From Elysia crispata (taxonomy: Eukaryota; Mollusca; Gastropoda; Plakobranchidae): a stretch of 64,000 nt of DNA. Where the stretch lies: contig JAWDGP010001332.1 in assembly GCA_033675545.1 (NCBI GenBank), positions 395,001 to 459,000 on the forward strand, in the 5' to 3' direction. Each line of letters begins with the position of its first letter. Positions within the stretch are counted from its first letter, which is position 1. Made by a program: the position numbers and the translations under genes. The notes under the pieces are model-generated. The model worked only from the letters and a program-made list of their open reading frames with translations. It was not told the DNA's origin and ran no database searches. Of this stretch, positions 15,001 through 26,154 are shown piece by piece.

Positions 15001-15478
15001 GTAGACTGAAGAAAAAAAATAAGACTAAAAGTGGTAATTTAAATAAATTTAAATCTTATTTCGTAAATTTATGAGAAAAAATGATTGACGGCTATGGTCT
15101 AATTTATTTAATTTTTTTTAACTGATAATATTTATGAAAGGATAGAAAGGAGTTTGAAAATTATTTCTTAAAACCAGCTATGAATATGATGGGTGAGATT
15201 TAATACATATGAAGGGTTTGATTGTAAAAAGTAATATTATGAGAAATTTGAGTGAGACCTCTGTCAGTTTTGTACTTTCTCAAAGATACACTACTATTTA
15301 GAAACTCAATATCCCTGCCCAAAATTATGGCAACTTGATGCAAAGTTCATGTTCATTAAGTGTTGAAATTTTTAATCATGTCTAGGTTGCTCAACAAATC
15401 AAGTATGCCAAAAATCTGTTTGAAGAAAGATACCAGACCTTAGATGTGGACGACTCATCAGATGATGAAGACTGGTAG
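1..15478 (+). CDS. VPS13D: VPS13D, C-terminal part (5' end outside window)
   Basis: Intermembrane lipid-transfer protein of the VPS13/BLTP family, which acts at ER, mitochondria and peroxisome contacts. Thirteen exons join in frame: 1-174, 5669-5785, 6496-6645, 7197-7343, 8098-8231, 10080-10261, 10637-10710, 11266-11433, 12214-12420, 13054-13307, 13642-13811, 14682-14794, 15386-15478 (TAG). They give 660 residues, and every junction is GT-AG with matching phase. Exon 1 looks like the end of the VAB/SHR-BD region. Exons 5-10 form the ATG2_C-like region (motifs STKRMTVHIEEQLLWKLL, DFLGNPLGLVHDITEGI, GNVGGLLKNVTHGVSNS, KGVIGTVTKPVSGVLDL). Exons 10-13 form a PH-like domain ending in an acidic tail (DDSSDDEDW). 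The GNVGG..NVTHGVSN block and the HKVPSGRWKAEIFKHLYVSTKR block fit VPS13D better than VPS13A/C or B. The first intron in view is 5.5 kb and holds a long CTT tract; the 8232-10079 intron holds a pogo-like MITE. The N-terminal chorein domain and any UBA domain lie upstream of the window. Confidence 0.93.
3970..4134. repeat. (CTT)n microsatellite, about 55 units
   Basis: Nearly perfect CTT trinucleotide tract of about 165 bp inside the 5.5-kb VPS13D intron. It is flanked by degenerate CTC/CTA and TTA/ATT trinucleotides. It opens long serine and arginine homopolymer reading frames on the two strands, which are artefacts of the repeat. Confidence 0.97.
6330..6423. repeat. CT-rich low-complexity tract
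   Basis: Pyrimidine-rich stretch of imperfect CT and CTTT units in the VPS13D intron, about 75 bp before exon 3 (6496). It may act as an extended polypyrimidine tract for that acceptor; this is inference. Confidence 0.75.
8690..9247. mobile_element. pogo/Tigger-like MITE in a VPS13D intron
   Basis: A segment of about 558 bp bounded by TA dinucleotides (8688-8689 and 9248-9249). Its ends are imperfect inverted repeats: left CAGTGGAACCC, right reverse complement CAGAGGAACTC. CAGTGGAACC-type ends with TA target duplication are typical of pogo/Tigger elements of the Tc1-mariner superfamily. The interior is richer in GC and CpG than the host intron. It contains a 100-codon frame (8915-9217) with no recognisable transposase motif, so a non-autonomous element is likely. 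Confidence 0.55.
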
Positions 15479-16047
15479 ATGAAAGCAAACACATAGCTAA
15501 TGTCTTAAAAGAAGGATTTGAGAGGATGCATCCATGCAAATATCCTGATTCTTGATATCCATTGTAAACTTTGAAGAAGCATAATGTGATCTGTTGCCAT
15601 GACATTCCTTTTATTTCTCACTTTGTTTTAGCACATGGAGAAAGAGAGATACATTCATGTTTGTGCATATTTGCATTAAGCATGATTGCAAAGACTTGAC
15701 TAGTCATGACATTATGTTATTATGCTGGATGAGCATAAATGATATTAAATGACTGAAAATGAAATAGGGAATCTGTAAACCTTAGAATATAGGTGGAATT
15801 TATTTTTTTTTTTTTTTAATGGGAGACAACAAAGTTTGTATATCTGTATTATTTTGTTCTGAATACTCATATTTACAAGATATAGAGAGTAAACTGAAAT
15901 CACTTGGACAATTTTATGATTTACTGGCTCTTAATAAGCCACATGAAATTTTCAGGTTCATTGGTTTTAATACTTAGAACAAGGTGATTCTGTGAGCTTT
16001 TCAATTGTGAAAATTGCATGAAGTATATTAGATCTCTGAAAAGCAAT

Positions 16048-17041
16048 CAAATTTTTTTAAGGTTTCAAGATGTAAAAAAAATGATTAAAATTTCTTTCAC
16101 ACTTTTTTTCCATACATAAATATTTCAAAACCTTGACCCCTTAGAACTGACCTCTATTTAACCCCTTATAATTGGTACTTTTTTTTATATAAGCCTTTGC
16201 ATACACATTTTTTTTTTATTCCCATGTTTAACATTTGGAATTTACTCAAATGTTGTTCAGGTTTAGTTATTTCAAGCAAAATAAAAGGCTCATTTAATTT
16301 GAAAATATAATTTTGTATTAGACCCGGCCTCATAATGCCTGTAAAATTTTGGTACAATTATCTATTGATGTACTAAAGGGATTCGGTGATCCATTTTGTG
16401 AATCCCAAATATGTTTCATCAGCTCAAAGCACTTGATAGATATTGAGCATTCACGAGGATAAAATTGTATGTTCATATGCGGGTGTTGATTTTTTTTCTT
16501 ACTTTTTTAAATGTTGATTTTTGTCTGCATTTATTTTTAGTGTTCAAATTTTTTTAAGGTTTCAAGATGTAAAAAAAATGATTAAAATTTCTTTCACACT
16601 TTTTTTCCATACAAAAATATTTCAAAACCTTGACCCCTTAGAACTGACCTCTATTTAACCCCTTATAATTGGTACTTTTTTTTTATATAAGCCTTTGCAT
16701 ACACATTTTTTTTTTTATTCCCATGTTTAACATTTGGAATTTACTCAAATGTTGTTCAGGTTTAGTTATTTCAAGCAAAATAAAAGGCTCATTTAATTTG
16801 AAAATATAATTTTGTATTAGACCTGGCCTCACAATGCCTGTAAAATTTTGGTACAATTATCTATTGATGTACTAAAGGGATTCGGTGATCCATTTTGTGA
16901 ATCCCAAATATGTTTCATCAGCTCAAAGCACTTGATAGATATTGAGCATTCACGAGGATAAAATTGTATGTTCATATGCGGGTGTTGATTTTTTTTCTTA
17001 CTTTTTTAAATGTTGATTTTTGTCTGCATTTATTTTTAGCG
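16048..17041. repeat. 497-bp tandem duplication downstream of VPS13D
   Basis: Two head-to-tail copies, 16048-16544 and 16545-17041, each beginning CAAATTTTTTTAAGG. They differ only by a few substitutions (for example TAAATA/AAAATA and CCCGGCCTCATA/CCTGGCCTCACA) and poly-T length. The near identity implies a recent duplication. Each copy carries an AATAAA word (16280-16285 and about 16777-16782). Confidence 0.95.
16280..16285 (+). promoter_or_regulatory. candidate VPS13D polyadenylation signal
   Basis: First canonical AATAAA after the VPS13D stop, about 800 nt downstream. It is repeated in the second copy of the tandem duplication. Further AATAAA words at 17751 and 19433 are alternatives; which is used cannot be told from sequence alone. 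Confidence 0.35.
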
Positions 17042-20000
17042 TTTTGAAAAATGCTTTGTTTATAACTGCAACAAAAAATAGAGTGGCGTCTCTATACATA
17101 TATTTTTCACTCTTATATTTAATTTTCTATTTCATCAGTTAAGATGGGCACTCCACAAGAAAAAACAATGAAAGGAAACCTTTGCACCCTCGTAGTTTTT
17201 TGTTGTGTTTTTTTTTTCGAGAGATTATTTTGGTACAAGACATGGTTTGCAATAATATCTTACCAGATGGAACGACACTGCAGAGACGTCATTATTTAAT
17301 GGATTGCCTCTTTGACTTGGGTAACTTAGAATATTGAGGCCTCTTTCAATATGTCCTAGCCTCTATCATTGTTTGGCCGCCTTCTTCATTTCTATCAATA
17401 TGTACATGTAAATATCTTTTTTATAAGATTCAATTTTGAACCAAGCTTCAGCTGATATTTAAATTTTTTACGAGTGATTCTAACATGGCAAAGATATATA
17501 TATATATTTCTCAGCATCATTTCATTTATATCAGTTTTATTCATGAAAGTATGTTTATAATCATTGTTCCAATTTGATGCTCAAGAAGAGTGTGTGCCTC
17601 TTGAGAATCCTTTCTTTTCTTTCCTAAATCATATTTATTTGCACCATCAAAAGTGAATTGGAAAGAAAAGTCATTCAATGAAATCATTATATGTCAACTT
17701 TATTTGATAATAAGATGATAAAAAGATAATTTTTGCGTAGATTTAGTCATAATAAAATGGAAAGTTAGAGTTTTGAGAGATATTTTAATTGGAATTCCTC
17801 ATATGGAAAATGATGACATTTTCATTTTTGCCTCTAGTCGCCTTAAATGAACAGTTTATTGAGCGAATGCTGGGGCATAACATGATTAACATGTCCATAC
17901 TTAAGCATCTTACATTGTGTATTAATTCATTTATTCAACATTGTTACTCTGCATTTAACTATTTTAAACCACTGAAGCAAAGAAGATAGTTCTTTTCTTC
18001 TTATCATCAATTTTTCTTTGATCAGGCCTTCCACAATTTTCACCATGTGCTTTACGTACTTTTTTTTTATCACGATTTATTTGTATACTGAAGAACATGC
18101 CATACATTTACCCATTTACTCATGCACATGTCTAGATATCTAGTGCTAGTACATCTGTATCCCTTTTGTCATGTGAATAGAGCGGGTTGCGGGAAATAAC
18201 ATGACAGAAGAATTCCAAGGAAATTTTCACTTTTAATCTTTTTTTTTTGTCTGTGCTTAAAGTTAATAATTCAATTGTAGTAGAACTCACATTGTGAAGG
18301 AAGGAAGTCTTTCATATCACAATCCCAACAACTTCTTTACCAGTTTTGTCAAAAGAACATTGCCAATTTTTTTTTTTGTAAAAAATGATTCAAAACATGT
18401 AATATGTGTGTCCGCTCTTCATTCATATGAACTGATATGGCACAAATGTCTCACAACTCCCAGATCTAATATAAAGTTATACTCATGCTAGATCTAGTCA
18501 TGCAACATAGCAACTTAACAAGTTGTTCTGAAAGCAACCAATGGTATCAAATATTGAGTAGAAATAGATATATTTTACCGCTTAAAATCAGAAAAGTCAA
18601 AGAAAGTGTAGATTTAAGATAAGTTTGTAAATTTGGAATTGTGACTGAGCTTCTTAGAAGAGATTTTTGATATGAAACAAACTTTTTGCAGCTAGTATTG
18701 TTGAAAATTTAATAATATCTGCTTAATGCTAAAAATAGTGTTCCCCTATTCGGTCTGATATATGGAAGTAAAATCAAATTTGAATTTTTAATAGACAAGT
18801 ACCGTAGCAACACTCAAAGCAGGCCAGTGCTATCCTCAGTTCCAGGGTTTTGGGTGGCTTTCAAATGGTATTACAATATCTAAGATTGGTTTAGTGTGGA
18901 AAGATTGAGATTGTCTTGTCAAAATTATTAAAATAGGATGAGAAAACTCATATTACTTTAACAAGCATGTAGTCCATTTAATATTGCCTTGTGGTAATCC
19001 ACAACTTCCGCACGTGTAGAGGATTGGGCATTCTTGATGCAAAAACTGAGAATGCTTTATCAACATTTTGAGACATTCAAGCAAACTTAAATTTTTTTTT
19101 TTTGCTTCATTTATAAGAAGTTTTGCTTTCAATATGATACTACATGTAAGTTCAAGGTGTATCATGAACAAAGTCTGGTCTTTCATTATTGTACAAAGAA
19201 GAAAAAGAAAATTGGCGCAGTATGTTATAAATTCCAAGTCATTGTTGAGTATGAAATGTTCAGAGCCAATAATTTTTTTTTTTCAAGTTATGGCTCATTT
19301 GTAAAGTATTTGTATTTTTTGGGGTTTCAGTATGTGTGGCAATCAAGAGAAGTATAACAAGAACATTTAAAAACATTGCTGTGGTTAGTCTTCAGGTGTA
19401 TCATTACGGCAAAATACTGTTGTTTTTTATATGAATAAATCAATGATAGTTTCTGGCTTACAACTTTTTTTAACAGTTACCGAAAAGAAAAAGTTTTTCT
19501 TTGGAGCAAAGAGTACAATATTTTGTATTCATTTCACAATTTCAAGTGACCAGATGTTTTCCAAGATTAAAGACAAAGAACTTATTTATCTGATCTGGTA
19601 ATAAATCTGAGGGATGCAATCTTGTTAAAGTGAACACAGGGTCATGAGTAGAATTACAAAGGTCTAGACTTCAATGTGATATGTTGCTTGATCAGGGAAG
19701 TATGTCACATGCTTTATGCAAAAGATTTTTAATGCTGTAATTATAAAAGATTTATATCAATGTGTTTTTTGGTTTTTCTAGTGTGCAATTTTTTTTTTTA
19801 ATTGAAGAATCATGTTTGTGAAATTAAAGGGTGAATTTTTAACACAAAGTCTTGTTTTGAATATTTCAAAGATATGTGTTTGCTTCAAAATGCATTGCAT
19901 GCAAACATCCAGGGATCATTTTGTTAGATTTTTTTTTTAATTCTTTCTATGCTTATTTTTTACAGTAATCAACAAGGTTTGAACAGGAACAAGCTACTGT

Positions 20001-21090
20001 TTTACTTCCAAAGGTGCTGACAAATTTCAGTGCCATAGAGCCTAGAGGTAACATGATGACCTCTGCTGTAACATTTTCTAGAACGCCATTAATGAGGCTG
20101 GTGAGACAAGATCTGACCTCATTAACAGTAAGCTTGGGTTTCGATTTGAACTCAATCTCAAGATTTTATTTAGTAAAGAATTGTATGGCATTAAAAGCAC
20201 CTGCAATGAAACCAAATTTTGGGAGGACTAATTTATAAAATTTAAACAACAGAACATAAAAAGGGTAAGTCACATAACAGACAAGAATACAACTTGATCT
20301 GCCTCAAACTCGTACATTATTTCTTTTTACCTGAATTGGATTTTACAAAGCAGTACTGGCAAATAATGACAAATATTGGTTATCTACCTAACTTAAAGTC
20401 AATTTTGAGAAATGCACCTCTTTGTAACATGAGGCAGTCCTTGGTTGTCTAAAAACGGGAACTGAATTTGTTTAGAAAATTAGACTATAATTAGAAAATG
20501 TGATTATATTGCTAACTAATATTTGTCCTCTGAGCAATTTTCCATTGAAAAGCAAAAATCATTATTAGACATAATCATTCTCACTGATAACACGCTTTTA
20601 ATTACATCATCACCAATGTCTCCAATGGCTAATATTCTGATACAGATATAGTTCAGGAAATTATTGTTAATAACTCATACTATGTGCTCCTTTGTACTGT
20701 CTAATGTCTTGAAGCAAAAAGATTTTGCCTCACAATACACTGCAAATTGCTTGTAAAGTAAGAAAAATGTAGAAGCACCGAGTTTCTCATACAAAACTAT
20801 TCACTTTTAGCTGAGAAACTAACTCAACGTTGGTTGTTAGCATATTCCAATTACCAACACTTAGAGGGGAAAAAAGAATCTGTGTGATTGATCAAAACTG
20901 TTGTTATCAAAGGAAAAACAAATGCCTGGAATTAATCTATTAATGTCAATTTTCATGAACAAACACATATTGTTGGACTTTTAGCGCAACTTAAAGTTTA
21001 AATGTTGGTTTCATTTACAATGAAAAAGGAAATTTACATCTTTATATAACAAATAGTGAAAGGATATGTATTCCAGAACAACTGATCTTT

Positions 21091-21320
21091 TTTCTGGCTT
21101 CTGCTGTGTATAAGATTCTCGAGAAACTCAGGTTTTTCTGGCTTCTGCTGTGTATAAGATTATCGTGAAACTCTGGGGATGTTCAAAGACCATTACTTTA
21201 CAATGTTGCACTGAAGTTAGCATTCTTGGTTTCATTCATAAGATCGAATAAAGGTCTAACTATATACCAAAATTAGCATTCTTGGTTCCATTCATAAGAT
21301 CGAATAAAGGTCTAATTATA
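21091..21320. repeat. two adjacent short tandem duplications (44-bp and 57-bp periods)
   Basis: A 44-bp unit starting TTTCTGGCTTCTGC is repeated at about 21091 and 21135. A separate 57-bp unit containing TTAGCATTCTTGGTT is repeated at about 21217 and 21274. Both pairs are close to identical and lie in intergenic DNA. Confidence 0.85.
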
Positions 21321-22001
21321 TACATCACAATATATTTTGGTACGAATTTGACGTTGTGATAATGGACACATCACCCTCTTTAAAGACATACTGAAACCAT
21401 AAACATAGGAATAAAATATCATTTTCTCGAACTTTAGGCAAAATTGTATTGCGAAAATTGCTTTTATATATAAATATATATATATACAATCGATGGAAGA
21501 ATGATTCAATGCCGCACCACGCCCACTTAGTTTCTCTACCACTGACCTCTGGTATCACAGCAAACTATATACAGTATACCACTTGATCATAATTCACCCC
21601 AGTAAAATTTATGCTTTCACATTGAATTTGGGATATCTATCACATTGTTATCTCTATCTATTCATGAAACAGAACAAAAATAATTTTCTTAATTTGTCTA
21701 TTTCCTTACAGGCATTTAGTTTCTTCTCTTGGTGAACTTAAAAAAAAAGGAAAGAAAAGAAACGTATTTTTACGGGTAGAAGTGGTATTCTCCTTTTAAG
21801 ATTCCTGATAGGATGAAAACAATTTTAAAGAGGATAGAGATGGTCGTACATCAAAAGAAATAGAGATGAGCTGCGGCATATTTTTGGGCAGAGAGCGGGA
21901 AAGAGAAAGACAGAGAGAAAGTGAGAGAGCGAAAGAATACAAAGGTAAATAGTAAAAAGAGATGCGTTGATTTTTATGATCTACAAATATCCCCCTTTCT
22001 T

Positions 22002-22627
<626 letters not shown>

Positions 22628-23239
22628 TTTCCCTTGTTAATGCCTCCCTGGTGTGGCTTAAATATGACAAAGCTCAATTACGCATGACATATAATGTTTC
22701 GAGTTGCTACAACGTTTGCATGTATAACGTTATAGGCCTACCGCTACCAGCCTAGTTCTTTCTTACGCTGTATCAAATACCCTAAATACCCTATTTCCGG
22801 TTAATCTATTTTTAGTGAAACGGAGGGAAATTTTGTTCTACGTTGTGCTTTGGAATCGCTCACGCATGTGAAATTTGTTGGTATCCTTTGTTTTTTTTTG
22901 TTCAAAATTAACGTGGAATCTTAATTTATGTGGATATACAAGCAATATTGTTTCCATCCGAAACATCTATCGAAAGTTTAAGTAGCAGTCCCGTCCTGGT
23001 ATGGATCATAGACAAATCACTATCTTCTTAACGTCGTTCAGGATATTGTCTGAAACTTGTCTAGATCGCGATTAAATGGTCGTAAAAGAAATGTTCTACT
23101 ACTCTAATATTTATTTATTTTTTTTTAATTCCTTTTTTCTTCCCTTTAAAATTTCAAAGCAAATAAAACCGATCTAAATTTTTAATTCAACTGGATCTAG
23201 AATTTAGATCTGTTCACGTCTTGATCCATAATAATTATT

Positions 23240-23405
23240 CGAGTGTATTATATTGCAGATATCTGCCCAACTCACCCTAGGCTTTAAAACTGTATTTTCC
23301 TTAATGGATTTGATATGCTAAACACGACTATGAAGGTTTTATTCGTCGCAAATAAATACATTTCCAAGATACAAGCGTATTTCTCTTGCTCAAATATTAA
23401 ATGGC
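23240..23405 (-). mobile_element. partial copy of the Merlin-like MITE family
   Basis: Read on the minus strand, this segment contains TATTTATTTGCGACGAATAA, then AAACCTTCATA, and ends GGGTGAGTTGGGC followed by GATATCTGCAATA. The same order of blocks occurs in the complete MITE at 46417-46644, and the first block also occurs in the larger element at 48868-49861. Only one inverted end is visible, so this copy is truncated. It lies about 200 bp upstream of the first deaminase exon. Confidence 0.6.
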
Positions 23406-23610
23406 ATTTGTCATAAATAACATTTATAAAAAAAAAAGAAGTGCTAGAAATGATATATTTATAAATAAGATTTAAACTTAAAGTGAACATGTAAGGACTT
23501 TTTTTTCGAAACTTTTTTTCAACATTTCATGATAAGTTAATAATTCTATGCAATGTGTAACTATGAAAGTTATTTTACATTTAAAACAAAAGGTTCTGAT
23601 ATATTATAAG

Positions 23611-26154
23611 ATGACTCACAAGCGTAAAAACTATTTGGAATGGCAAGAGTACTTCATGTCCATCGCTTTTCTTAGTGCCCAGAGAAGTAAAGATCCAACA
23701 ACTCAGGTACAGTTTACGCACATATTAGCACATATTTTTTTTCCCCTTTTTTCTCTTCAAATTTTATGATTTTTTACTTTTTTTTTTCATATCTGAATTA
23801 CAAAGATTCTCAACTTACTCTTATATTTATAAGCGACCAGGATCAAAATAAATGAGATTGAGAGATTATAAGGAGGACCTATGGCTCAGATACATCTTCT
23901 ACTAGCCACTACCATTTACAGTTCAAGAATCATAAAAAAATTTTAAACGTGCAAATTCCATCGAAGCAAATCAAATTTAATGAATAAATAGATCAATTCT
24001 TAACGATGTGTGGGTTTAGAAAATTCAGTTCTGCAAGTATTTGAATGAATACTTGTGCATTTCTTACCTACATGATGATTCAAATTTTTTTTCTTCAAAA
24101 GCCTTGGAATGATTTTTTATGGTAGAATTTGCTCCTAAAATGTATCTGAACTTGAGCAAAGTCACAATGAAATATCACCCTGAGAGTTTTAGACTCACAG
24201 TTTGAGTGTTTTGTGAGACTAATTTTTACACAACTCCTTGTATCATTGCAGGTTGGAGCATGCATTGTCAACAAAGAAAACAAAGTTGTCGGCATTGGTT
24301 ATAACGGAATGCCTATAGGCTGCAATGATGATGTTATGCCTTGGAATAATAATGTCGTAGATGGAAGTTCAGAGACTTGGCTGAAAAGTAAATTACCATA
24401 TGGTAAGGTTTGTATGCTTTTCCTTTACAATGGAAAAAAAAACAATAAAAAATCAGGACACATGAATTATAACTTAGATCTCCCTTTTAGTGGAAAACAA
24501 ACCGGTCTGGCAAGGTATCTGATTCAAATTTATTTTATATTTGGCTCAACAAAACTGTTGTGTGGAAGATGCAAATATCACTTTGAGTTAATGGGCGTAA
24601 AGAAATGTAGCTGTAATTTTTTTTTTGTTACCTATATTAAGAATATATACATATGCAAGTTACAAGTATCCAACATCAATTCACAGAAAATTACAAATTA
24701 TGCATAATACAATTACAAGATAAGTGTTCCTCATCAAGGTGATTTCCTTTGAATTACTAAATGATAGCTCAAATTCAAAAGCTTCATCCTAGACCTGTCT
24801 CTCTCTTTCTCTCTTTGCTGTAGTATGCTCCATGAACTTTCTACTTCTCTGGCTTTTATCACTTTATTTATCAACATGTACCTACCTTCGTGTTGTCTAT
24901 CACAATAAAGGCAGGAAAAAGTAGAGTTTATGAGCTCTATGACCCTTAAGTCATTAAGAAGGATTTTTAGCTTAGATTGGTGTGTCACAACTCCTTAACT
25001 TCTGTACATCAGTACAAACCCCCTCCATTCAACCCACTCCCATCCCTTCTTCCCCTCCAAACACACAAATCTGTTTCAATTTTGGATCCTACAGTCATGT
25101 GTTATCCTTTCTCATTCCTTCAAAAAATTCTAACAATTTTATTTTCAGTGTGCCATGCAGAACTCAATGCTATTTTGAATAAAAACTGTGCAGATGTTAA
25201 GGGCTGTATCATCTATGTAGCTTTGTTTCCGTGCAACTTGTGTGCCCAAATGATCATTCAGTCAGGAATTTCAGAGGTGGTTTATTACTGTGATAAGTAT
25301 CCTGAGAAGTCAGAAACAAAAGCTGCAAAACATTTGCTGAACTTAGCAGGCATCCATTATAGGTAAATACTTTATCCGCATATTTGTCAGATTTTAGATA
25401 TTTAATAAAACACGAAATAACCATTTTTATCCTATAAAATTCATGAACAAATTGTGTTTTAACACATATACTCAGTCATCAAAATTATATTTTCTTCTGA
25501 CTTAGTGGCTGTTCATTTTTTGTTAACTATCTTGCGTGTTACTTAATTTTATAGAAACAAACCTATTTGTCTGAGCAGTTGTGCATTCTGTAAAATTTAT
25601 TTTTGCTGCCTTCTATAACTGTTTTTGCATCTGTTGCATTATGTAATTACAAAGACTATTTAACTCAATGCTTCAAGTGTATATATTATTTTGTTCTTGA
25701 ACAGCATGCACAATTTTCAGTGTGCTATACTGTACAGAATAGGCAGCTCAAGCCACTGTCTAAGAATAGTTTATGCAGTTAAAATTATCAGTAAATAGGC
25801 TTAATGGCAAGTCACGAAAAAAATTAATTTAGAATCTGAAATATATTTGAGTCTTTCAAAAACATTATTTGACAGATTTCAAATTTTGTGCACTACATAA
25901 GTACATTACAAGTAAGCAAGTTATCTTACAAACCAATTTGATCTTTTTCCATGCACAGACAGTTTGCCCCTAAGCAATCTACAATTGAAATAAATTTTAG
26001 CCTCATTGAAGCAACAGCAGGCCAAGTACCAACCCTCTCTAGTCATCACCATCTGGATGCTATTAAAACAAATGATGCTCTTGAAGGAAAAAAGGTGAAG
26101 CAAAGTCAACAGAATGACAGTGATTCTTCTAACCTTGAAAACATCAGTCGGTAA
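23611..26154 (+). CDS. DCTD: dCMP deaminase module A (complete; can also splice on to module B)
   Basis: Deoxycytidylate deaminase converts dCMP to dUMP for thymidylate synthesis and is cytosolic in other animals. Exons 23611-23706, 24252-24402, 25149-25362 and 25959-26150 have clean GT-AG junctions. Module A has 218 residues if the last exon reads on to the TAA at 26152-26154. It shows [20 protein letters not shown] and [17 protein letters not shown], with zinc/catalytic residues in CHAE (H85, E87) and PCNLC (C111, C114), all intact. About 60 residues follow the core; they are polar and lack a known domain. The start at 23611 is chosen because conservation begins there and A is at -3; an upstream in-frame ATG at 23548 would add 21 unconserved residues. 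The stop lies inside a perfect GTAAGA donor (26151) that joins in frame to module B, so this may be one half of a longer gene. Confidence 0.9.

Noticed and set aside
20014-20238. 74-codon frame downstream of VPS13D
   Set aside because: No recognisable family, not flanked by convincing splice sites, ordinary length for chance.
23548-23610. Upstream in-frame ATG extending the first deaminase by 21 residues
   Set aside because: The added residues do not resemble any deaminase N-terminus, and the ATG at 23611 has the better context and matches where homology begins.
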